Origin: Pedobacter sp. HDW13
Lineage (GTDB): Bacteria; Bacteroidota; Bacteroidia; Sphingobacteriales; Sphingobacteriaceae
DNA length: 64,000 nucleotides
Assembly (NCBI RefSeq): GCF_011303555.1
Contig: NZ_CP049868.1
Span: 5,394,001-5,458,000 of the forward strand
Direction of reading: 5' to 3'
In this document: in pieces, positions 53,885-62,533 of the stretch
Position numbering within the stretch: the first letter of the stretch is position 1
How the letters are laid out: each line of letters begins with the position of its first letter
Translations under genes and position numbers: made by a program
The notes under the pieces: generated by a model
Databases searched by the model: none
Seen by the model: the letters and a program-made list of their open reading frames with translations, nothing else
What the model was told of the DNA's origin: nothing

Positions 53885-56155
53885 CTAATAATTAAGCGAT
53901 AAACCTACACCGAATCCCATATCGCTATCGTAGTGCGTACGAATGCCCATATTTTTATTAATTACATACCTCAGGTCGGCCATATATTCCAAATCTGTAT
54001 TGACCATAAAACCTGCCCTGAGCCTTTTAGATACCGGAATATCCTCGCGCATTAACGCCAAACGTACAATACCATCATGGTAAACCTCTGCCTGAAAATC
54101 AATTAACAGGGGCAAGGTGTACATTACCCCCAGGCTTATGGCGCTTCTGTTATCTTTTTTGTTAACCTGACCAAAGATGTTTTTTTCGTGTTCATCCATT
54201 CCCATTTTGCGGTAACGCCAGTCGAAACCAATAAAGGGCATTAGCCATTGCATTTTTCCAATGTAACGGCCTACATGTGTTTCTACCTCATAACCATGCA
54301 TGTTGTTATATCCAAGTCGCCACTCGGTACCTACTGACCATCTTGCATTTTGCAGCATGGCCGAACCATCGTTGCCGTTTGTGGCAAAATCGTTCTGAGC
54401 CATAAAATGCGGCATATTACTTTCTTTCTGTAACTCGCGGTAAGCCTGCGCCTTATCGGGCAACAGTGGGTTTTTATAATCTCCTACAGCAAACACCCGG
54501 TTCATACCTGCCATCATGTGGTATAAAATATGGCAATGAAAAAACCAGTCGCCTTCTTCGTTTGCTAGAAATTCAATGGTGTCCGTTTCCATGGGCATAA
54601 TATCGAGCACATTTTTAAGCGGAGCATTTTCTCCCTGTCCGTTAAGCACCCTAAAATCGAAGCCATGTAAGTGGATAGGGTGGCGCATCATCGAATTGTT
54701 ATACAGCGTAATGCGTAATATCTCTCCCTTTTTTACAGGAATTTTATCACTTTCGCTCAGCACTTTATTATCCATGCTCCAAACGTAACGGTTCATGTTG
54801 CCTGTAAGCGTAAATTTAAGCTCTTTTACAGGTGTGTTTTTAGGTAGCGTGGTAGGAGCTGGTGCTTTCAGCATGGCGTAATTTAACGTAACAATATCAC
54901 CCAGTGCATTTGCATTGTAGCGATTTGGATCGGGCTCCATATTCATCCCTTTCATATTGTGGGCTTCGCTTTTTGAAGCTTCTCCGGTAATTTCCGGATA
55001 CATAACCACGTTCATATCCATCTGGTTAAGGCTCATTTTCATGTCCATATCATCGAGGTCGCCGTTCATCTTCATCATATCATTCATCATCTTCATTCCA
55101 TCAAAATACTTGAGGCGCGGCAGTGGCGAAATCAATTGTTTAATGCCATTACCAATAAAGTAACTGGTAGATTGGGTTCGGTCTTCCGTGGTAGCCATAA
55201 ATTCGTAGGCAATCCCGTTTTCGGGTATAGTAAGCACCACATCATAAGTTTCTGATACGGCAATAATTAAGCGATCAACCTCAACAGGCGTTACATCGTT
55301 ACCATCGCTGGCCACAACAGTCATTTTACCACCCGCATAACGCAGCCAGAAATAAGAAGACGCCCCCCCGTTCGAAATACGGAGCCGTACACGATCGCCA
55401 GCTTTTAAGGTTTTGCCATCCACACTTTTTAAACTGGTAGCAACCTGGCCGTTCATTAATACCTTATCGTAATACACATCACTTACATCCATAGCGGTCA
55501 TCCTTTTCCATTCGTTTTTCACTTTGGTTTTAAGCTGACCTTGCCTAATGGCTTCGGCATAAGATTGTGTAGCTCCTTTTTTAATAGCTGCCCAATCGTT
55601 GGCATTATGTAGCATCCGGTGTACGTTGTCCGGATTCAGATTTGTCCATTCGCTTAGCACTACAGGCAGCGTTGGCAAATCGTCTATTCCCTTTCTAAAG
55701 GTGTTATCCGTGCTTCGCTTTTTCATTACAAAATTGCCATACATACCAATCTGCTCTTGCAGGCCCGAGTGCGAATGGTACCAGTGTGTGCCATTCTGGA
55801 TAATTGGAAAGCGATAGGTATGTGTAGTATTGGGCTTAATGGGCTGTTGGGTAAGGTAGGGCACGCCATCTTCTTTATTGGGCAAAAATACACCGTGCCA
55901 ATGCAATGATGTGTTTTCTTTAAGCTGGTTATGTACTACAATTTCGGCCGTATCGCCCTCTGTAAAAGTAAGGGTAGGCATTGGAATTTGTCCGTTAACC
56001 GCAATTGCCCGCTTTTCTTTGTTTGCGTAATTTACAACCGTATCTTTTACGTAAAGGTGGTAGCGTACTACTTTTTGCGCCTGTAAAGGGCTGGTGCAAA
56101 TGAGCAGTAAAAGCACCGGCAATATTATTTTAGCGATGTTTTTATATATATTCAT
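53885..56155 (-). CDS. Multicopper oxidase (CopA-like) with C-terminal CopB-like beta-barrel domain
   Basis: A 756-residue exported protein. Copper ligands are visible: HWHG (85-88), HWYHSH (124-129), HPIHLHG (492-498) and HCHILYHMMAGM (540-551), the four motifs of multicopper oxidases. A Met-rich segment (about 354-406) fits CopA-type Cu(I) handling. The extra C-terminal part (about 600-756) has alternating strands and resembles the CopB outer-membrane barrel, suggesting an oxidase tethered to the outer membrane. It likely oxidises Cu(I) to the less toxic Cu(II). Distal gene of a copper-handling run. Confidence 0.88.
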   Translation of the reverse strand: MNIYKNIAKIILPVLLLLICTSPLQAQKVVRYHLYVKDTVVNYANKEKRAIAVNGQIPMPTLTFTEGDTAEIVVHNQLKENTSLHWHGVFLPNKEDGVPYLTQQPIKPNTTHTYRFPIIQNGTHWYHSHSGLQEQIGMYGNFVMKKRSTDNTFRKGIDDLPTLPVVLSEWTNLNPDNVHRMLHNANDWAAIKKGATQSYAEAIRQGQLKTKVKNEWKRMTAMDVSDVYYDKVLMNGQVATSLKSVDGKTLKAGDRVRLRISNGGASSYFWLRYAGGKMTVVASDGNDVTPVEVDRLIIAVSETYDVVLTIPENGIAYEFMATTEDRTQSTSYFIGNGIKQLISPLPRLKYFDGMKMMNDMMKMNGDLDDMDMKMSLNQMDMNVVMYPEITGEASKSEAHNMKGMNMEPDPNRYNANALGDIVTLNYAMLKAPAPTTLPKNTPVKELKFTLTGNMNRYVWSMDNKVLSESDKIPVKKGEILRITLYNNSMMRHPIHLHGFDFRVLNGQGENAPLKNVLDIMPMETDTIEFLANEEGDWFFHCHILYHMMAGMNRVFAVGDYKNPLLPDKAQAYRELQKESNMPHFMAQNDFATNGNDGSAMLQNARWSVGTEWRLGYNNMHGYEVETHVGRYIGKMQWLMPFIGFDWRYRKMGMDEHEKNIFGQVNKKDNRSAISLGVMYTLPLLIDFQAEVYHDGIVRLALMREDIPVSKRLRAGFMVNTDLEYMADLRYVINKNMGIRTHYDSDMGFGVGLSLNY

Positions 56156-56165
56156 CTGATATTTT

Positions 56166-56624
56166 TTAGTTTAAACTAATCTGGTTTTCAAACCAATTAA
56201 TTAATGTTTTTACTTGTAACTTATTTAACCTGGCATTGCGATGTAGCAATGTGTATGAGTTGAGTGGCATTTTTTCACTTTCGATCTGCTTTTTAATAGA
56301 TTGTAACAATCTCTTTTGCTTTCTGTTAGGGTAGTTATTCCATTCGTTGAAATTAAGCACTTCCTTTCCTGAATTGATATGACCTTGAGTAAATACCTGT
56401 ACTGGCTGAATGTATTGATACCACTTATAATTGGTGTTATTGCTGTGGCAATCGTAACACGAATTGGCCAATATATTCCCTACTGCAAGCGGCGGTCTGT
56501 AAAACTGTACAAAACCTGCCGAACCGGCCTGCCCTTGTTTTATATTCAGGGCAGGCCGGTATAATTGAACAAGTAAAAAGAGCAATAACAGGAGGAAAGC
56601 CCCTGTTTTTAACATCTTTTTCAT
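56166..56624 (-). CDS. Haem-binding domain protein
   Basis: A 152-residue protein with an N-terminal hydrophobic anchor (LLLLFLLVQLY) and the haem-attachment motif CYDCH (CxxCH) in NSCYDCHSNNTNYKWYQYIQPV. The Haem_bd family has this CxxCH motif followed by W-Y and a C-terminal helix containing LNKLQVKTLINWFE. Likely a periplasm-facing mono-haem protein. It lies 10 bp upstream of the multicopper oxidase gene and could be an electron partner of it. Confidence 0.82.
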   Translation of the reverse strand: MKKMLKTGAFLLLLLFLLVQLYRPALNIKQGQAGSAGFVQFYRPPLAVGNILANSCYDCHSNNTNYKWYQYIQPVQVFTQGHINSGKEVLNFNEWNNYPNRKQKRLLQSIKKQIESEKMPLNSYTLLHRNARLNKLQVKTLINWFENQISLN

Positions 56625-56625
56625 C

Positions 56626-57189
56626 TTAATATTCTTGTTTTACAGCACCACAGGTAAGCATTTGTTTGCCGTAATATGGGTTTTTGATTGCTTTGGTTTC
56701 ACTAATCCAAATGGCACCTTTACCTTCATTATACATGGGACAACGGTCTACATATAATTTTTGCGGCGCTCCCAACAGGTTTATCATGTCGTTAACATCA
56801 TTGCTCAACGATTCGAAATGTTCACGCTGATGCGCTATCTGATCGGCATTGGTAGCAATATGTGTGGCATTTTCTTTTATATCATCAACTATATCCTTAT
56901 AGTCGTTTAATTTACCGCCAGGAATCGCAGAATGATCTATTTTGCCCAGTGCTTTCAATAATTGGTTGCCTGCTTCAGATACTGCAGTGGCATCATCGGC
57001 AATCAGTGCATTTTTTAAGCCTAAGTAAGCTGTTAGCAATGGGCCGGCAGGCTTAGTTTTAGCATCAGTCTTAACTGCTTTCGGGTCGTTTTTTGCCCTA
57101 CTATCAGCTGTTTTTGATTGCTGGCCACAAGAAATTAGTATTACTGCTATGATAACTAAACAAGTTATCGAAAAAAAGAAATTTTTCAT
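56626..57189 (-). CDS. DUF3347 domain lipoprotein
   Basis: About 187 residues. Lipoprotein signal with ILISC; the DUF3347 domain spans about residues 45-150 (LLTAYLGLKNALIADD, ALGKIDHS), then the C-terminal CPMYNEGKGAIWIS and NPYYGKQMLTCG. The CPMY-x-W-x-NPYYG-x-M-x-CG pattern is shared with CusB-type adaptor tails and with the next gene. Met, Cys and Tyr there suggest metal binding. Start at 57189 (MKNFFF); longer frames overlap the upstream gene. Confidence 0.82.
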   Translation of the reverse strand: MKNFFFSITCLVIIAVILISCGQQSKTADSRAKNDPKAVKTDAKTKPAGPLLTAYLGLKNALIADDATAVSEAGNQLLKALGKIDHSAIPGGKLNDYKDIVDDIKENATHIATNADQIAHQREHFESLSNDVNDMINLLGAPQKLYVDRCPMYNEGKGAIWISETKAIKNPYYGKQMLTCGAVKQEY

Positions 57190-57215
57190 GCGTTCGCTCT
57201 TATATTTAGTTACCA

Positions 57216-58067
57216 TTACTTCAATATTTCTACCGTACTGCCGCAAGTGAGCATTTTACTGCCGTAAAAAGGGTTTTTAACCGTACTTTCTTTGCTAAGC
57301 CAATTAGTACCCCTACCATTATTATACATAGGGCAATGCTGGTAATAAACCGGCATATCTTGTTTTGCAACTTTTGCAAGTGGATACATGGTTACAGAAA
57401 GGGATGAAAATGTTTGCCTTTGATCAGTTATATCTTTTGATTTTGAAAGATTGGTTACATCGGTTGTTAAAGTTTTTACAGCAGCCATCCAGGCAGAATG
57501 CTCTGCTGAGTTAAGCTTCTCCATTTCTACAGCTTTAATGGCATTAAGCAATGCTGTTGCTTTAAGACCAGCTGCATTGGCATCTGATTTTACAAGAGCA
57601 TCTTTAAGTGCAAAATACTGTTCGAATACAGTTTTTAATTGTGCTGTATTTGCAGCAGCAGACACACCCTGGTGATTGTGATCTGCTTTTACCGTAGCAG
57701 CCTCTTTCATTTTACTTACCGGCTTTAAAGTCCGGTTGTAGCGGCAACACTCAGGTAGCTTTGCATAAACCTCATCAGGAGCCAGGTAAGCCGTATTATC
57801 GTATCCTGCTAAAGCAATTCGCTTTAATATTTCATCGGTATTTGTTTTTTGGTTGTTGTAGGTAATGCTGGCCATTTTAGAGGTTTCATTCCAGTTTACT
57901 GCCGCAATACTTTTAATATTCGCAGCGCTTTCGATGGTTTTCTTACACATTTCGCAGTTTCCTGATACCTGGATGCTAACTGTTTGTGCATTTTTGATTT
58001 GGGCAAAAGCGTTTGTAGCCGATAATAACAGCGTTATTACCATCCATATTTTTGATGTCAATTTCAT
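57216..58067 (-). CDS. HMA (heavy-metal-associated) plus DUF3347 domain exported protein
   Basis: A 283-residue exported protein (signal peptide ending NAFAQ). Residues about 28-95 form an HMA domain with the metal-binding GNCEMC; then ECCRYNRTLKP, a His-containing linker (DHNHQG), and a DUF3347 domain (about 140-245) with the same CPMYNNGRGTNW and NPFYGSKMLTCG tail as the neighbour. The pair of DUF3347 proteins probably binds copper in the periplasm. First large gene of the copper run after the Cys-rich protein. Confidence 0.85.
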   Translation of the reverse strand: MKLTSKIWMVITLLLSATNAFAQIKNAQTVSIQVSGNCEMCKKTIESAANIKSIAAVNWNETSKMASITYNNQKTNTDEILKRIALAGYDNTAYLAPDEVYAKLPECCRYNRTLKPVSKMKEAATVKADHNHQGVSAAANTAQLKTVFEQYFALKDALVKSDANAAGLKATALLNAIKAVEMEKLNSAEHSAWMAAVKTLTTDVTNLSKSKDITDQRQTFSSLSVTMYPLAKVAKQDMPVYYQHCPMYNNGRGTNWLSKESTVKNPFYGSKMLTCGSTVEILK

Positions 58068-58155
58068 TGTGATGATTTTAAAATGCTATAAATTAAATAA
58101 TAAACTGCGCCCCTTACTTTGATAAAGACGCATTTGTGGCTATGCAGCCATTAAT

Positions 58156-58542
58156 TTAAGCTATTTTAGGCGGTTGCCAGATAGAAATAAACCCGAAAGC
58201 GTAATTGGATTGTTTATAACCGATTTGCTGTTTTTCAACTGCAGGTGGTTGATTGATAACTTTCAAATCGCATACTAAAGCCGCGCTTACAGTAGGGCAG
58301 GAAGCACAGCAACGGCACGAGTTGTGTTTACACTTGTTGTTACAATCTTTGTGTTTTGATTTTTTGTTGGCTTTGGTAGGGCAGCAATCTTTCATTGCTG
58401 CTTTTTTGTCCAGGCTTTTTGAGCAGGAAGTGTGCATTTTTTTAGCAGACATTGAAGCATGCGCATAACTTAGGTTTGGGAATAAAAAAGACCCCAAACA
58501 CAATAGCAATACTGCAACAATATCTATTCTTAAATTTTTCAA
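58156..58542 (-). CDS. Exported Cys/His/Lys-rich small protein
   Basis: A 128-residue protein with signal peptide (cleavage near SYAHA). The central part (about 40-85) has many cysteines, lysines and histidines: HTSCSKSLDKKA, KDCCPTK, CNNKCKHNSCRCCASC. Nothing in it matches a family I can name. Position at the head of the copper run and the high Cys content suggest metal buffering. Confidence 0.6.
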   Translation of the reverse strand: MKNLRIDIVAVLLLCLGSFLFPNLSYAHASMSAKKMHTSCSKSLDKKAAMKDCCPTKANKKSKHKDCNNKCKHNSCRCCASCPTVSAALVCDLKVINQPPAVEKQQIGYKQSNYAFGFISIWQPPKIA

Positions 58543-58702
58543 TGCAAAGCAAAGGTAGGTAATAGATTAATTAAAATACAATGATTTATTTTTTTTAAGA
58601 TCGTCTGGTTGTCATGAGTAATTGCCCCGCCAATAGAAGCAATGCACTGGAACCTACCTCCTGATTCACAAATTGGGCTATTGAAGGGCACCAGCTTAAT
58701 GT

Positions 58703-59551
58703 TTATTTACTTAAGAAAGGAAGGATAAGACCAGATAGTATTTCTGTTTTACCCATCAGGCCCACATGGCTGGCACCTGCAATAATTGCCAATTGCGACT
58801 TTGGCATTGCAGCCATATCTCCGGGTATGCCACCACCCAATAACTGATAGGTGCGGGCAGTATACTGTAAATCGACTCCGTCGTTATCACCCATGATCAG
58901 CAATACAGGTGAGGAAAGATGTTTGATGTTATCCTCTCCCAAATCAAAATCCTCTGCTGCAAATTTGACCATTTTGGTAATGAATTTCGCCCAGTGTGAA
59001 GGATTTGGAGCTAGTGAATCATAAACTTGTTTTATTGGCGAACTGGCAAAAACTTCGGGTGTTATTCCACTGATAGCCTGTTGAACCTGTGGCAGCCAGC
59101 CAGCCCTTTTGTACACGCCTGAAATGATAACGAGTTTTCCTACCAACTGCGGATGTGCAATTGCCATTTGGTAAGATATAGGTGCGCCAAAACTGTAACC
59201 TATCACATCAGTCTTTTTAATATTCAGGTATTTCAATAATCCGGCAACATCGTCTGCCAATGCTGTGTAAGAATAAGGTCTGTCGATGTCTGCGGTACGG
59301 CCATGTCCCTGCATTTCGACCGCTATTACCTTGTGCGTTTTAGCAAGCTCGGGTATCAGCTGGCTCCAGTTGGTGCCAATAGTCATAAAGGCGCCGTGAA
59401 GTAATACCAGCGGAGCGCCCTCGCCGTAGGTTTCATAGTAAATCTTTAATCCATTAACAGGCGCATATCCGGACGATGCTGGTTTCTGTTGCGCCACAGA
59501 TGCTGTCATTATAAAAATGATCAGTGATAAGGATAGTATGATATTTTTCAT
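58703..59551 (-). CDS. Exported alpha/beta hydrolase
   Basis: A 282-residue protein with signal peptide (ending SVAQQ). Oxyanion-region LLHGAFM, nucleophile elbow GYSFGAP (Ser), acid region LIMGDNDGVD and His in GASHVGL give a full catalytic triad. Typical of hydrolases for esters or lactones; substrate unknown. Separate transcription unit from the copper genes (160 bp away). Confidence 0.85.
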   Translation of the reverse strand: MKNIILSLSLIIFIMTASVAQQKPASSGYAPVNGLKIYYETYGEGAPLVLLHGAFMTIGTNWSQLIPELAKTHKVIAVEMQGHGRTADIDRPYSYTALADDVAGLLKYLNIKKTDVIGYSFGAPISYQMAIAHPQLVGKLVIISGVYKRAGWLPQVQQAISGITPEVFASSPIKQVYDSLAPNPSHWAKFITKMVKFAAEDFDLGEDNIKHLSSPVLLIMGDNDGVDLQYTARTYQLLGGGIPGDMAAMPKSQLAIIAGASHVGLMGKTEILSGLILPFLSK

Positions 59552-59799
59552 TGTTTGTATTTTGCTTATTCAAACTTACATCATGTACCCTGAATTGGGG
59601 ATAGGTAAACGCGACAATTGTGCGGTGTTTTTAAGACGGGAAGAAAACTAAAATAACTTATTTGCTATTTCATCATGCTTATGGGCAAAAATGAGATCAA
59701 TAACATTCCCTTTCATTAAAGTTAACGCTTAGCGAAAGGGTAACTAAATTTCTCTATTAATCACTCCAGAATTGTCTGTTTAAATAATAAGAGCTTAGT

Positions 59800-60764
59800 T
59801 TAATTATTAGAAGGATTTACTAGTGAAACACTTACGCTTCTTTTATTAAATTCAATATCCAGTTGAACCGTTATCCTTATCGCGACCTTCTTTTTATCTT
59901 GTTCTGCCGGAACCCATCGGGTGCGTTTAACATAGCATCAATAATAGCCTTATCTACTTCAAAGTTTATATCCTCATCAACAATATTTCTTGTTATTACG
60001 CTTGGTTCAATAATTCTTCCCGCTGTATCTATGGTAATGTTATAAAACGACTTTTTTGTGCCAGATTGGCTGATACCTTTTTTCGAAAGCTGGGCGTTTA
60101 AATAACGAATAAAGTCATATTTGGAGCGGGGATTAGTTACGTGGCTATATTTATTCTTAATAAAGTCGATTTTTTTAATCACTTTGTTTTTTTTGTAAAT
60201 TTCAGTTAGCATGGTATCACCTTTTCCTGATAATATATGCCATTCGCCTTCTCTCATATCATCAACATAATTTCCCCTTACCGATACTATTCCATGATTA
60301 TAACTTTCGTATAAACCATTCATCTTGCCATGTTCTAATGTTTCAACAAATAGTTTTTCTTTTGAAGCGTTAAAAGTAGTCCAGATACCTGTTTTTTCAC
60401 CATTAACATAGTATCCAACTTTACTCAGGAAATTTTTTGCCGGTACAATTACAGAATCTGTTTTATGGGTAACATAATCATAGGTAATTTGTATATGTGG
60501 TGGACTATAATTATAGTATTTGAATCTTCCGGATGCTATAGTTAATTTTTCATCCAGAAAGGTTCCTATAGTCATTATACTATCCTGTGCATCATATTCA
60601 TGAACCATCCAGGCAGAACTGGAAGCCAACTTTTCAATTACAAAATGAGTGTTCTTACGTATAGAATCGAGCGTGCTGCCAAAGGGCGGCAATGGTTCAA
60701 TACGTGACTGCGCACTTAAAAACACAGGAAACAACCAAAATAATAGGAGAAAGCGATTTGTCAT
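59800..60764 (-). CDS. MORN/YwqK-repeat protein with TonB C-terminal-like domain, C-terminus altered by a -1 frameshift
   Basis: About 320 residues with signal peptide (MTNRFLLLFWLFPVFLSAQ). Residues about 110-215 contain MORN/YwqK-type repeats (NGEKTGIWTTF, HGKMNGLYESY, DMREGEWHIL). The C-terminal domain (from about 245) resembles the TonB C-terminal domain (ITIDTAGRIIEPSV, AIIDAMLNAP). The plain frame ends at 59877, but the -1 frame after 59919 gives RWVPAEQDKKKVAIRITVQL and stops at 59800; one missing C at 59919-59921 explains it. The start is set at 60764; an earlier in-frame ATG would run through the tRNA-Ser gene. Confidence 0.75.
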
Positions 60765-60910
60765 ACTTAAATATATGGAAATTAGTAAAGAAAAGAGCTT
60801 CGCGTGAAAAAACGAGACCATGTGCATAATTCCAATTAAAGGGTGTAAGCATGTATTGATCCTTCTTAGGCTTTCCATTTTAATACAGAATATAAAAAAA
60901 TCAGGAAAAC

Positions 60911-60935
60911 AAAAAACCCGACTATTGTCGGGTTT
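60911..60935 (-). terminator. Terminator of the tRNA-Ser gene
   Basis: AAACCCGAC and GTCGGGTTT pair over 9 bp around TATT; on the minus strand a T run follows. It lies 13 bp downstream of the tRNA. Confidence 0.85.
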
Positions 60936-60947
60936 CGTTTTTGTGGG

Positions 60948-61032
60948 CGGAAAGCGAGGGATTCGAACCCCCGGACCTGTTACAGTCAACAGTTTTCAAG
61001 ACTGCCGCATTCGACCACTCTGCCAGCTTTCC
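60948..61032 (-). tRNA. tRNA-Ser (UGA anticodon)
   Basis: About 85 nt. The minus strand reads GGAAAGC at the 5' acceptor, TGGCAGAGTGGTCGAATG in the D region, anticodon loop CTTGAAA (anticodon TGA), a long variable arm typical of tRNA-Ser and GGTTCGAATC in the T loop. GCTTTCC closes the acceptor stem; CCA is not encoded. Confidence 0.96.
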
Positions 61033-61127
61033 GGAGGCAAAAGTACAAACTCCGGCTAAATCTGCAAACTATGATTGTGTTTTTTTTATATAAAATTGAT
61101 AATTACTTAACACAGAGCGAGAAAAAA

Positions 61128-62117
61128 TTATTTCTTCTGAATGTTTTCTTCTATTGGCTCCGATTTTTTGAAGAGATTGAAGGTAGGGCGGATAATTTTT
61201 ACACTTCTTTTGCTTACATCAACACTTGCATTCAGCTCAAAACCGATGAGTAAAATCAAAGAATTGAGGTAAAGCCAGATCATCACTACGATTAAAGTAC
61301 CAATTGAGCCATACACTTTATTGTATGAGCCAAAATGGTTAATGTAGTAAGAAAAGCCCCAGATAGTTATAAAAGCCAGAATAGTGGCCAGCCAGGAGCC
61401 TGCGCTAAAAAGTTTCCACTTTTTGGTATGAGATGGGCCATAGCGGTATAAAATAGAAATGGTAATAAAATACAGCGCGGCCAATAATGCCCAACGGGTA
61501 AAGTTTACTGTATAAACCAGGAAGCTGTCTTTTAAGTGTAATTCGTCATTAATTTTAGTCAGTAAAACATCGCCTAAAGCCATGGCACTGATGCATATGA
61601 TGATCGAAAAACAGATAATAACGGTTAATATCAATGCAATTAAACGCTGTTTTAACCAACCCCTGGTTTCGATAATCAACGATGATTTGTTAAAAGCTTT
61701 CATCAGGTTCTTAACTCCATTGGTTGCAAAGAATAGTGCAGAGAAAAAACCAAAGGATAACAATCCTCTGTTTTGGTTTTTTATGATATCCTTTAGCGTT
61801 GTTTCAAAAGCATCAAATGCGTTATGTGGCAATACCAGTTGGATCAGGTTTAAGAGCTGATCCTGGAAACCTTTTATCGGAATAAAGGGGATAAGTGTAA
61901 AAAGAAAGATAATACCCGGGAAAATGGCCAGCATAAAACTGTAGGCCAATGAAGAAGCCTTATTAACCAGGGTATCTTTACCAATTTCCCTGAAAAAGAA
62001 AGTGGCCACCGTATATAATGGGAGTGGACTAAAACCAGGCAAAACACATCCTTTGGTCCATTCGATAAACCTCGAATAGAGCTTAAGTTGTAATAATTGC
62101 CTATGTAACCATTCCAT
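61128..62117 (-). CDS. YihY/BrkB family membrane protein
   Basis: A 329-residue inner-membrane protein with about six hydrophobic segments. Family markers: SSLAYSFMLAIFPGIIFLFTLIPFIP, NGVKNLMKAFNKS, GSWLATILAFITIWGFSYYINHFGSYNKVYGSIGTLIVVMIWLYLNS (parts thereof). YihY/BrkB proteins are predicted exporters of unknown substrate; none is well characterised. It lies 8 bp downstream of the thioesterase gene. Confidence 0.88.
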   Translation of the reverse strand: MEWLHRQLLQLKLYSRFIEWTKGCVLPGFSPLPLYTVATFFFREIGKDTLVNKASSLAYSFMLAIFPGIIFLFTLIPFIPIKGFQDQLLNLIQLVLPHNAFDAFETTLKDIIKNQNRGLLSFGFFSALFFATNGVKNLMKAFNKSSLIIETRGWLKQRLIALILTVIICFSIIICISAMALGDVLLTKINDELHLKDSFLVYTVNFTRWALLAALYFITISILYRYGPSHTKKWKLFSAGSWLATILAFITIWGFSYYINHFGSYNKVYGSIGTLIVVMIWLYLNSLILLIGFELNASVDVSKRSVKIIRPTFNLFKKSEPIEENIQKK

Positions 62118-62125
62118 TGTAAATA

Positions 62126-62533
62126 CTAATTAAAAAATACCGATAATTTCTCCATAAAATTTTCGGGTGGATTTGTAGGTTTATTTTTTTTCATATCTAC
62201 AAAAACAAGCGTGGTGGCCCCCAGGTTAATCAGTTCTTCCCTTTCGTTATACAACTCGTATTCAAAAAAGATCCTGATACCGGGTAACGTTTTTATAATC
62301 GTTTTTACTGTAATTTCCTGATCGTAAAGTGCAGGTTTAATGTATTTGCATTTTAGTTCTAAAACAGGCATCATAATACCATCTGCTTCCATAGAGCTGT
62401 AGCTCATGCCTAAACTGCGCAACATTTCTACCCGGCCTACTTCGTAATATTGGGCATAGTTACCATAATACATATAACCCATTTGATCGGTTTCGCCGTA
62501 GCGCACCCGTATTTTTGTACTGTGGCTATACAT
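62126..62533 (-). CDS. Acyl-CoA thioesterase, 4-hydroxybenzoyl-CoA type (YbgC/FadM-like)
   Basis: A 135-residue hotdog-fold thioesterase: RVRYGETDQMGYMYYGNYAQYYEVGR carries the catalytic-type Asp (TDQMG) and the Y/H-x-x-Y-N-Y-A pattern; ELKCKYIKPALYDQEI and FEYELYNE follow. Hydrolyses acyl-CoA. It overlaps the mltG stop by one base, so the two are co-transcribed. Confidence 0.88.
   Translation of the reverse strand: MYSHSTKIRVRYGETDQMGYMYYGNYAQYYEVGRVEMLRSLGMSYSSMEADGIMMPVLELKCKYIKPALYDQEITVKTIIKTLPGIRIFFEYELYNEREELINLGATTLVFVDMKKNKPTNPPENFMEKLSVFFN

Noticed and set aside
59706..59741. Inverted repeat CCCTTTC/GAAAGGG downstream of the MORN/TonB-C gene as terminator
   Set aside because: Only seven pairs with a 19-base loop and no T tract on either strand.
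60765..60989. Longer N-terminus for the MORN/TonB-C protein
   Set aside because: It would run through the tRNA-Ser gene and its terminator; a normal signal peptide starts at 60764.
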